In this document: positions 11,045-20,285 of the stretch, piece by piece
Position numbering within the stretch: the stretch's first letter is position 1
Layout of the letters: every line of letters starts with the position of its first letter
From: Cristatella mucedo
Lineage: Eukaryota > Bryozoa > Phylactolaemata > Cristatellidae
Assembly: GCA_009760855.2 (NCBI GenBank)
Contig: WPIO01000003.1
Span: 12,818,501 to 12,882,500, forward strand
Direction: 5' to 3'
Length of the DNA stretch: 64,000 bases
Made by a program: the position numbers and the translations under genes
Notes under the pieces: generated by a model
Told to the model about the DNA's origin: nothing
Database searches by the model: none
The model's input: only the letters and a program-made list of their open reading frames with translations

Positions 11045-13260
11045 TTATTACTTTACGAGCATGTGGTATTAATGGATATTCAGAGGATGTATGGTAGAGT
11101 TCTTATGGACATTAAATGTCTACTTCTAGAATAGATCCTTAATGAGAAACACGAATAAGATGTAATATAGATTCGGTGGTCCACTTTGCTACTGTATTCT
11201 TTAAAACAAACTTAAAACCTCCAAATGTTAATTCAGTTTAATTGAATACTCATAAAGATTTCCTGCATACAGATAAAGTAACCAGGTTTATCTCTTTCCT
11301 TATCTAATCCTGGACAGTGCTCATAATTAGCTTCTACATAAAGCTCTGAGAGCTGGGTTTTTCCTCCATGGAGTCCACTCTCAAAGAATTCATACTTGCC
11401 TACATCTCTTAGTAATTCAAGCTCGATAACAGTAAATGTAAGACCCATTGTCCAAGACATTTGAGTAGTAGTCAAAAACATTGCATCATCAACTTCATAG
11501 CTAGTCAATTGATTTCCTAATTGTTTCATAAGCATCTGCAAGTAATACCACATATAACTTTAGAAATAGTTCATTAAACTGACCTAGATTACTAATTCTA
11601 AAAATATTCCAAATATTTACAGCATGATTATAGCTCTCCTGAGTAATATCTCCTGATAAACTAGAGTAGAGCTTATCTTTGCATGGAAATTCAGTTTCAC
11701 TAAACTTATGATATGCATCCGTGTACTCATAAGGATAAAAACGATTATTCGTTCGTAAAGAGAAATCTGAATCAGAAAAAATTGAAAGTGCACTCCTTGT
11801 AACCTCAGCGTCACTATAGATTGCTAATGAATTCATCTAAAGAATAATTTAACGTCTGAAGTGAATCGATGAAACATATCTTCAAATTCAATTGTAAGGA
11901 CTTTTTCTACATTCCTAGTGATGACCATCTTCTGATCTTTTTTAAAGTCAAACACAATGAGATTAGAATCATAGCTGCATAAATTTTAAATATAATCTGG
12001 TAGAAAAAGTCAATTGACACTTAGTTTTAAATTGCATTCACCATGAGCACTTCTTGGTGTACTTACCAGTTTAATGACAATCGTCTAGAACCTTTTATCT
12101 TCTATGTAGTCTTTCCTAATCCAACACTCAACAGACTTATCAAGGGCTTCATATTCTTACCAGTCAACTTGCTCATATCAAATTCTTTATTCTTTTTCAT
12201 GTTAATTTTAGGCCTTCCTTCAACTTAGAAAAATTAATATTATTAGTTGCACAGTCAACTAAGAAAAATTATTCTTATTAGTTGCACAGCTGTTTCCTGT
12301 GAAAATCCAAGAGGAACAACGTATACTTGCATCAGAGACCAGATCAGCAGGTGTCGGTAGAACCGTCGCACCTTAAATGAACAGGTCGACTGCATGTTGG
12401 CAGTCTACGACTGAATAACACAGTCGGGTTATTCAGGCCTGCTGAAAGCACCTAGGAGCCCCTCAAGCATATGCCCATCAAGCATATGCGTATACAAATA
12501 TATATATATATATATAATATCATTATATATAATATAATATAATATTACATATTAAAGCTCCGGGATTAGATTTGTGCTCTTGACATGAACCTTTCAAAAC
12601 ACTAGTATGTCCAACGCCGTCACTTATTCCAGTTTGGAAAGATTCGAAGTTTGCATAATGCATAAGCATCTTATTATGTGCCCTAAGCAACACGAAGTTT
12701 CCAGTTCCATTCTTTCTATCATTTGGAGTTAGAATATATTACACTCGGCATTTCCACAGTGTTCTACAGAACAAACTATTACGTGCTCTTTTAACTTTAC
12801 TTTTTTTATAAAACCTTGATAGACATTTCTTGCAATTACAATTGCATTTCTTACTGCGTGCTCTTCTTCTCCTTTGCTTCAAATGGCGCAGTAAAGTTGG
12901 TGACTAAAACCTAACCTAAAAGTCCTCTATTCTTGTATACCAAAAGATAAATAATATTCTCAAGTTCTTGGCTATCAATGGATACAGATTAGTATCAAGT
13001 TTATAAACATTTATACTAACATCAAATATCTCAGCCAACTTTGGAATCTTATTAACTGCTAAAGATGAGTTTCCTTCACTATTCTTTAACAGTTTATTCA
13101 AATCTAGTGCACGAGCGGAATATTTAGTTTCTAATAAAACTTATGGATCATAAATCTCCTCAAGAGAATTATTTCTCAAACTTGATGCTCTAGGTACAAA
13201 CCATAAGGCAAAATAACTATATTCATGATTGTTTTATATATTTAGCATATCTCTTATTGC
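11045..13260 (-). pseudogene. polB: DNA polymerase B (Polinton type), N-terminal and palm fragment
   Basis: On the minus strand, pieces of one family-B polymerase appear in order. An N-terminal region comes first (13250-12920, with IPKLAEIFDVSINVYKL). The Exo I region (about 12665-12640) reads YANFES where the family has YADFE. A Cys/His region with the TGKY string and HGECNL lies at about 12080-12020. A long open stretch (11836-11501) carries DITQESYNHAVNIWNIF and a FLKLYVVLLAD motif. A frame change leads into 11553-11233, with TQMSWTMGL and LHGGKTQLS, the counterpart of the conserved S-W and (R)GG segments. A motif A-proximal GGFKF and ILEVDI region lies at about 11220-11050. These correspond to Pfam family DNA_pol_B_2 from the protein-primed group (family knowledge). 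Frameshifts near 11520, 11840 and 12580 and many stops make it a pseudogene. The downstream half is at 6.7-7.64 kb. Confidence 0.83.
12495..12556. repeat. TA-rich microsatellite inside polymerase pseudogene
   Basis: A run of TA dinucleotides and ATAAT-type repeats. The ~190 bp before it (12300-12490) is less AT-rich than its surroundings, has no coding match to the polymerase and contains a short direct repeat AAGCATATGC (two copies). It may be a small insertion of unknown type. Confidence 0.6.
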
Positions 13261-13604
13261 TTAGCTTATCATGTATTTCACAATAAGGTCCTATTTGAGT
13301 AGTGAACCTGGTAAACTTTGCATACCATGCAAATGCCTCACTAATCACCTAATTTAAACCTCTTTCAGATCATTCTTCTACTTCCTCTACCGTCTTTGAA
13401 AATGCTATTAATCGCAGTCTAAAAATTTCTTAATCTGTTAATGGATATCTGTCTATTCCCAAATAATACTGCTGTGCCAGTCTGACCTGTATGGCTCTCG
13501 AAACTCACCTTTGCAACCATGCTTGTTTTTGTATTTCTGAAAGAAGCTATCAATCTATTTATGACATCAATTAAAACCAGCACTACATCCTTGTTATAAT
13601 AATA

Positions 13605-14133
13605 ATAATAAGGCACTTGATAAAGCGCCGTCAGAGAACTCAATCTCTTTCTAGGTGATTTACATTTGCTGCAAAGGGAATGCAATTGAATGGTGAGTAA
13701 TATCATGCTTGATAAACAACGTGAATAACATGGTTAGGGGTGACATGCACAGGGTCAGCATGCAAATGTGGTTAGTGGCAGCATGCACAGTGTCAGCACG
13801 CATAAGCACATGAAGGAAGAATCACAGGGACCCACTAAATGCTGTCCTAAATATGTGTGTTTTTAAGTTCTTTTTAAATGCTTAAATTTTTAAGTTCTTT
13901 TTAAACGTGGTCAAGTCAGGGGATGTTCTGACGCAAGTCGGGGGGGGGGGGGAGTTCCAGGCTTTGGGAGCATAAGAACTAAATGCACGGTCTCCAAAAG
14001 ATTTGAGGTTTGTACGAGGTAGTGGTAGACTGTTGGATTCCGAAAAGCGGGTGGTACGATGCTTGGCCTGGTGGGGGAGTAGATCTGAGAGATAGGCTGG
14101 AGCCAAAGAATGAAGTGACCTAAAAGTGAGCGA
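13605..14133 (-). mobile_element. LINE-A 3' end, minus orientation
   Basis: Read on the minus strand: the last ~85 residues of the LINE-A ORF (with LTFRSLHSLAPAYLSDLLP), the conserved 3' UTR, the terminal hairpin (13620-13660) and an ATT-repeat end at 13605. There is a homopolymer run of 13 G at 13940-13952 and a short local duplication of a TTTTTAAGTTC-type block at 13860-13910. It lies upstream of the polymerase N-terminus within the AT-rich block. Confidence 0.88.
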
Positions 14134-14394
14134 CAAAACCCCGTTTAAGATTATTAAGATAACTGCCAGAAATTCAAATCCTTCAAACTCCCAATCAATC
14201 TTCTTTCAACTTCCATTCATCCTTCTTGAGACCCAACCATTCAATTTTATCTTCAATAACCTTTCAACTTCTGATTCCTGGATGCTGGATGCTGATACTC
14301 CTCAGAAGTATTAATTAATGTAACGTAATGTGTCTTGTAATGTAATCAAATGCATACTATCTGCAGCTTTTTCTTTAAATCATACTAATTAGAA

Positions 14395-14567
14395 TATATT
14401 TATCAGCCTTAGATGGTGGGAAATTAATATCTCTAAAAGAGCTGCTATACTTGTTCTAATAAATGGCTCAATACCAAATTTAGACTAATGAGCATTAAAA
14501 ACCACTCTATCATGATCATTAAATGCCTCACCACCAACCAGTGAAATTGAAGCATTTTGAAATTCCA
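14395..14567 (-). pseudogene. Short degenerate frame near right edge of Polinton-like block
   Basis: The minus strand from ATG at 14567 gives MEFQNASISLVGGEAFND and further residues with one stop (near 14488) before decaying near 14395. The reading has coding-like composition and AT-rich codon use like the other genes of the block. I recognise no family. It may be the right-most gene of the element. Confidence 0.33.
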
Positions 14568-14639
14568 TCTCATATTATAGAAGAAATTGCTTAAAAGTAA
14601 ATTAATGCACAAGTAGTGAACAAAAGTGATAAAAATGTA

Positions 14640-15235
14640 AACAAGTTAAATTGTAATATAGCCACATGTGAGGCTATTAGTGGCACTATATCACTGGTGG
14701 TAACATTAGAAAAATATTATGCGGTGAGCAGAGGCGTTTGATGGGATACGTAGTGAGTGTAGTATATGTTTTTGGGTATATCGTAGTAGTGACACTCAAT
14801 TTGAGAATGGGGACCGAGTTTTGTCGAGGTCAGTGAATCGAGAGAATCGTGAAGTTGATTCGATCCCTGAAAGGGAGTCATTGAAGCTCAGATAGAAGGG
14901 GTTGTGATGGGCCAGCTACGCCATTCACGACGGACGAGGCAAGCTGCTGAGTTTTACACCAGCTTTGGACGATGTAGGTCACAGCCGAGGGCGTCGCGAA
15001 TAAGTACAGTTGCAGCGATATAGGCACGATTGCTGATGATTAAGGCCGGCGGCCATGAATATTGTTAATGCACATGCATAATTTCAATAATCGAGACGCG
15101 GTTTCACAAATGCGTAAACTAGTTTGGCTGCCATAGTCTTATCTCAGAAGGACCTTACTTTAGTCTGTGCTGAAACTTCCTGTTATGCCTTAGCTGAAAG
15201 TTGGACGACTTGACAAATAGGAAATATGCTCATCT
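14640..15235. other. Intergenic DNA right of the AT-rich block
   Basis: Base composition becomes more balanced here. No gene, RNA or known repeat was seen. The switch near 14.64 kb is used as the approximate edge of the Polinton-like element. Confidence 0.5.
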
Positions 15236-15236
15236 A

Positions 15237-15594
15237 ATAACAATAATAATAAAAATGCCCACTACCGACTTGCATGACGACATCCCCTGACTTTTCTCCA
15301 TTTAAAAAACAACTAAATGCATCAACTTATTACAGCATTTAGTAGGTTTCTGTGATTCGTCCTTTATGGGCTTATGCGTGCAGACACTGTGGATCCTGCC
15401 ACTAACCATACTTACATGCTGACCCTGTACATGTCACCCCTAGCCATGCTATGCTTGCTATTTATTGAGCACGCTACCATTAACCATTTGATCGTACTTC
15501 ATTTGCAGCAAATTTAAAGCGCCTTGAAAGAGACTCAGTTCTCTGTCGGCGCTATATCAAATGTTTTATTATTATAATTATTGTTATTATTAAC
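15237..15594 (+). mobile_element. LINE-A 3' UTR copy
   Basis: Plus-strand copy of the LINE-A end, starting in the last ORF codons and UTR and finishing in the hairpin (15518-15560) and a TTATTATTA-type tail. An AATAATAATA run at 15238-15250 precedes it and may derive from an older tail or a target duplication. Confidence 0.85.
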
Positions 15595-15599
15595 TAGCT

Positions 15600-18430
15600 A
15601 GGTCTTCTTACTCTTGTCTAAGCAGATCCTAATTTTGGAAAGGTTCATCCACTGAAAGTAAGCCAACGTGGCAGTTTAGGCAGTGTGCTCATTCAAAGAC
15701 TAGTCATTTTGGAACGGTAATGCTCCCAGATAATGGGCAGATAGCATGACCGCGAAAGTGAAACGACGAGCAACTTGAGGATGATGAGTCCTCCAACTTT
15801 AGGGTGACGCGTGACTTTAACGTTACTACTACGTCGGTCTTATCGTCGCGAAGTCGTTCACAGGCTGTGCTTGTATCTGGTAGTCATTTCTTCGCAAGGC
15901 CTAATATGGAGACGTGTACATTCTGCTTTTGGATACTTTTAATTTAAGCTCGACGAAACAGAAGGATCATATCAGCCATCGGAATACCTACCACTAGTTC
16001 TTGCTCGTTGGTATTCGTGTTTTTTTACATGATCTTACATATTTGCTATAATCAATAAGCCCAAGAAAGACTTTTGAGGCATTTGTCTTCGTAAAAGACG
16101 GACGGTTCTTAGCTTCACTCCACGGCTAACAATCTTCAAAAGACAAAGAGTCGTCATTTTAGTTTTGAGTTGACTGTTGGAATATTTTCTCAGCTTCTTC
16201 CTTCTAGTTTTGACAGCTTTGTTAAACAATGCGGTGGCGGCTTCTTTATTAAAATTGAATACCATAAATGTAGCTCTGGTGAGGGCGCTAGTCCTTGCAG
16301 AAGCATGACATAGATGGCGTCTGAAAGCACGGCTATTGAGTCGCAGATAAGACGGGCAAGAACAAGTTCATGTTATTAGATCAGTCTCTTTGACAGCCGC
16401 GGGGTGATGCTGGTGTCCAGCACCATCCATTGCGTGCAGCAGCATCATCGCACCTGCTGATGTTTGCATTAGCTGAGATTGTATGGTACTTAATCATGGA
16501 TCGTGACTTAAATGGCCGCTAGTAATTACAATTCGGTAACTGTGGGTAATATCTAGACGGTCATAATTTGGTTGACGTAGCATACTAAAGTTCCAGTGTC
16601 AAGCGGAATGCTCACATGTCACTTTAAATCGTGCAGCATTAAAGAAACAGCGGCTGTAGTCCGAACGCTTTGCATTCACTTAGACGAAAGCGGCATTTAC
16701 TTAATTTTTTCTCAAAATGACTCGGATTATTTACACATGTAATCGTTTCGCTGCACTTCTGGACCTTAGCCTAGCGGTGCGCCCGGGCCGCGGGCTCAAT
16801 TCCTACGGTAGGCTATGCTTTGCTGCCCGCCGCTAAAGTAGCGAAAGCCGCCGAGATTTCTGCGACGTGACGCTTTCTTAAATATGGCAGCCGCTGAGTC
16901 AGACAATCGTTAACTTTTTATCGCCCGGGCTGTCTGAAGAACAACGCGCGGTGCGAGCCGCAAAGCGAGCCGCTTGGAAAAGGGGGCGTGTTGGCTGGAC
17001 TTTCCCTCGATGCAATAAATATTTTCGTGCGCAGCAGCAGCAGCGAGCACTCGTTCACCTGCTCTCGCGTCTACATGCGCAGCGTACTTGCCAGCCATCT
17101 GCCGCTCTTTATTGCAGTCCCACGCGCAGCCAGCAGCAGGCATTCCGAAGCTGAAGCATTGGGACTTAGCCATGCGACGGACGGCCATTCGGTTGGGCGG
17201 CTTCAGCCGGGCCCGGCGATAGGAAGTCGCGTCGGCGGCGACACCACATCCGCATCGAGGCAGTTGGGGGCGCACTTTAACAGAGGCTAACGGTACTCCG
17301 CCTTACCCCTGCGCACAGATGGGGATGATTGCGCTCTCAAAGCAGCTGACGCTCTCACGAAGCGATTATCTGGGGGATTATCAGGGGGCACAGGGACCTG
17401 CGGGGGTTTCTAGGGGATTCTCCGCAGCAGTAACAAGCGTCGGGTGAGATCGGGCTCGTGCTCAGGAGACGACTTTTCCATAAGTAAATTGCCTGCGACG
17501 GAGACTCGTGTAACGGGACTAATTATTGGGTGCAGCAAATATATCATAAAGTCATTGACCTGGAGCCGAGGTGCACCCTTTTTACATTTGGAAATTTCAG
17601 ATCGATCGGAGGCCGTTTCGCAGTTCCCGCGCAAGTTCCCACGTGTTTCCGGCCGCAGTTCCGACCGAACGGTGACAAGTAATTTCCTCTCGAGCAGAAA
17701 ATGACCTCTGAACCTCTGAGTTACATCTGAACCTTTTCGTTACCGGTCCAGAGCTCTAATTGATTGATCTATTGAGGAGATTAAGCAATCTATCGAAACT
17801 AATCTACCTATCGGGACGATGGCGCACTCACCGCAGGGCTATGAAGCCTTAGCTTTTTATTGCCAGTCAGTAGCTCGAGCCGGAATCCGGTGCACTGCAC
17901 GAATGAGTGCGCGACATTTTGTTTGACAGCACATGTTGGCCCAATTCTGACAGGAAGTGATCTTTATCAACGTTAGTGTTTGATGATGAAGAAGACTATG
18001 GGCGTCTGATCTGCGATACATATTTTAAGTACTGTTGCTAGCGATTTGATTAAAATTATACATGTTCAAGCTCTAGTAAGATATCCGAGACAGTTAATAC
18101 TTAGTTGAGTTATTCGGGTTACCTGAGCTGTTAATAATTTAATTTGCGTAAAGTAAACGAACCGTGAACTTAAAAAAACTCGTTAAATCCACGAACCTGC
18201 ATTGCACCAACAATGCGCCGCACACAGCGTGTCTTCTCTTGCTCGTACTTAAACGAGCGCTACAGGCTATAGGCTATATGAATATAACAAGTAATAGTGC
18301 TGATATGATTATATTTGGTCATACGTTGGATCAAGCATATGTATTCACATTTCACTTCGAGGTAGGGTGTCAGCCCTTGGGAAGCATATACTGTACTATG
18401 CATGCAGATATAAATTATGGAACGACTGCT
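15600..18430. other. Intergenic stretch, GC rising at 16.8-17.4 kb
   Basis: No credible gene. Open frames on both strands at 16.9-17.3 kb overlap each other in a GC-rich patch and match nothing recognised. The minus-strand frame at 16035-16265 (76 residues, Lys/Arg-rich) is isolated and unsupported. Confidence 0.5.
16765..16862 (+). repeat. Possible old tRNA-derived SINE
   Basis: The sequence has an A-box-like TAGCCTAGCGGTGCGC and, about 30 bp on, a B-box-like GGCTCAATTCC. It then reads GCGGTAGGC-type sequence resembling the region just after the B box of SINE-1 copies. No precise ends are visible. It could equally be chance similarity. Confidence 0.35.
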
Positions 18431-18436
18431 GGATTG

Positions 18437-18622
18437 GGTGAGCCGTGATGGCACACTAGGTAAGGCGGTTGCTTTCACGACCTCAATCCCGAGGTCGTGG
18501 GTTTGATTCCTGCGGTGGGCGATCCTTTATTGCCACAGCAAGCGGTTGTGATAGCCGTAAAGGCTCTTCTGTCGCTATACAAAAAGAAGCTGTTTAATCA
18601 GCTAGGATTCATTTATTTATTT
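18437..18622 (+). mobile_element. SINE-1, tRNA-derived, copy 1
   Basis: A ~185 bp element with a tRNA-like head: A-box region TGATGGCACACTAGGTAAGG and B-box-like GGGTTTGATTCC, with a self-complementary GACCTC/GAGGTC stem between them. A conserved body follows (AGCGGTTGTGATAGCCGTAA) and a TTTATTTATTT end. Other copies are at 29698-29878, 32122-32262 and 32266-32453. The promoter boxes imply RNA polymerase III transcription (family knowledge). Confidence 0.8.
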
Positions 18623-18802
18623 ATGTTAAAAATCTGATTCGCTGCTTGGCGATCACCATCCCTCCGACAGCAACCTTGTGTGCATCTACGCACCTAGGGG
18701 TGTGTGGCTACAAGCGTGTGATTTTCTGCCGCAGTGACTTTTCGCAGAGCAAGTGGGGAAAACTTGAGGCTGGGTAACGGTTGAAGAGTCCCGCGTAATC
18801 AT

Positions 18803-18832
18803 ACACACACACGCACACGCACGCGCACACAC

Positions 18833-18874
<42 letters not shown>

Positions 18875-18878
18875 ACAC
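18803..18878. repeat. CA/CG dinucleotide microsatellite
   Basis: Imperfect CA repeat with interspersed CG steps, an alternating purine-pyrimidine tract able to adopt Z-DNA. The small cysteine/valine-rich open frames through it are repeat artefacts. Confidence 0.9.
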
Positions 18879-18879
18879 C

Positions 18880-19440
18880 TTAGGACCTTGGGATATCATT
18901 CCTTTTTGCGCATGGAGAGAGTGTTAATAGATATGCAGACATCGCAGCCGATAATTTTTCTTTTGCCCTTCCTACCGCTTACCATACAGGTGTCAGCTAT
19001 TGTGCTGCGAGCTATCTCTGCTTTTGGAGTATGGCTAGCGCACAACCAACCGAAGCGAAATGCATAAAAGGATTTCAGCTCAATTGTACAGTTTCTAGAA
19101 GCTTCCAGAGTTCTGTATTCGCTCCACAGTAGATGGATAGGTAGATATAGCCAGAAGGGAGCCAGAAGAGAGTTAGATCAAGACTGATAATGAGCGCGAA
19201 TGCGCGGCAGTGGCGTCTGTCGCCGCTATCATGCCGGCGTTTGCTGTTATCTCGGTGTTTGCTACATACAATGGCCATAGCTTTTACGCTAACTAGCCTG
19301 CTTACGTCGATGTGCACCTTGGAGTAAAGAACAGCCAAATGATTTTCTACGATCGGCTGCTGTCGGCTCACATCGGCAGGCGCAAGTTGAACCAGTTTAG
19401 CCCCATGAGAAGTAGACGGACAGTCTAGTTTATTGCCGTC
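18880..19440. other. Intergenic DNA, nothing recognised
   Basis: No gene or repeat identified. The minus-strand frame at 19075-19371 has no recognisable domain. Confidence 0.5.
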
Positions 19441-19590
19441 AGCCGAGCTGGTTTGGCCCAGTGGTTAGGGTGCTCACCCCGACCAAGGTCTGGCCGAGGT
19501 CGTGGGCTCGAACCCCATGGCATATGTGAAGCGCCTGAACAGAGATTAAGTTCTCTTAAGGCACTATACAAATGAGTAATATACTTTATA
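19441..19590 (+). mobile_element. SINE-2, tRNA-derived with LINE-A-like tail, copy 1
   Basis: The head carries an A-box-like TTGGCCCAGTGGTTAGGGTG and a B-box-like GGGCTCGAACCCC. The tail reads AAGCGCCTGAACAGAGATTA then AGTTCTCTTAAGGCAC, which is the LINE-A terminal hairpin with small changes. It ends near ATGAGTAATATAC before a TA microsatellite (19590-19612). Other copies are at 23345-23492 (minus), 41697-41853 and 59346-59500. Confidence 0.82.
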
Positions 19591-19612
19591 TATATATATA
19601 TATATGTATATA

Positions 19613-19960
19613 TATAGAATGGTTTAGGATAAGGCCTTGGCCTTGCACCGGCGACCCGCTCGGAAGCGGATATGGTGGTGAGCTGCAGCCATCCGACTAC
19701 AAGGTGGAAGGGTAAAGACTATGTGAAATCAGCTCTGCGGGCTTTTCAATAGGGCTCGCACTCCAGGTGGGAGCTGCCTTGCGTCAAGGGACGCTCACCT
19801 TGACGAGATGCTTCCTTGGGAGGAGGCTTCGCTTCCTATACTTCCCACTGGTTATGGAATGGTGCCAGTATACGGTTGAATATCAGCTCTATGCGTCCTG
19901 GCTATATGCACAAGCCTTCGAAATGAATAAAAATAAACAAACTTTTCCCCGGGCTTAATA
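19613..19960 (+). repeat. Unclassified repeat-like segment ending in A-rich tail
   Basis: This segment, from AGAATGGTTTAGGATAAGGC to the A-rich end AATAAAAATAAACAAA, contains short internal inverted motifs (CACTCCAGGTGGGAG, CCTTGCG near CAAGGG) and looks like the 3' UTR of an RTE- or other LINE-type element. No second copy was found in the window, so the call rests on form only. Confidence 0.3.
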
Positions 19961-20285
19961 CGTAAGTTCCTGTAGTTAATTTGCGTACTTCATTCGGGCC
20001 GAATGAATAAAGAAAGTAACGCGATTAGCTGCAACTCATCTATGTTAATTTTCCCAGCAGGGTGCGTTCTATGACTGAGGGTGACAACAAAAATAAATAA
20101 GTGAAAACTACTTGTGAAATTAGTCGGCACTTTGGGTTAAAGCACGAAAATTAGAAGCACAGCAGTAAGAAATAATCATGCAAATGCTTATAGAAAGCGG
20201 CTACGTTGAGAGTTAGAAAGGTGGCAGCATGATAAGTCTCTCTTGAATGGCCATTGAATACTCTTCTTAATTTCCTGGGAACAGC
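19960..20285. other. Intergenic DNA, nothing recognised
   Basis: No gene, RNA or repeat was identified. Confidence 0.5.

Larger units (their letters stand above)
1..14640 (-). mobile_element. Decayed Polinton/adintovirus-like element, left end outside window
   Basis: This AT-rich block contrasts with the more GC-rich DNA to its right. Its minus strand carries scattered pieces of a protein-primed family-B DNA polymerase (13.26-11.05 and 7.64-6.7 kb) in the order and spacing of the Polinton/Maverick enzyme. Several short unrecognised minus-strand frames flank it, and a plus-strand gene with tail-fibre-like repeats lies at 1.9-4.1 kb. A family-B polymerase surrounded by small structural-type genes suits a Polinton or adintovirus integrated in a host genome (family knowledge). 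I did not find an integrase, a packaging ATPase, a protease or a convincing capsid gene. The right edge near 14.64 kb is set by the composition change and is approximate. No terminal inverted repeat was seen, since the left end is not in view. All genes are interrupted, so the element is an old, dead copy. Confidence 0.72.

Noticed and set aside
1-14640. Bacterial prophage or contaminating bacterial DNA
   Set aside because: The fibre-like repeats look phage-like, but the polymerase is of the Polinton type, host LINE-A insertions interrupt the block, and no bacterial gene or ribosome-binding pattern is present.
18437-18510. tRNA gene
   Set aside because: The tRNA-like head recurs in four copies with a shared body and A/T-rich tail, so it is a SINE. 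No acceptor-stem pairing closes the head.
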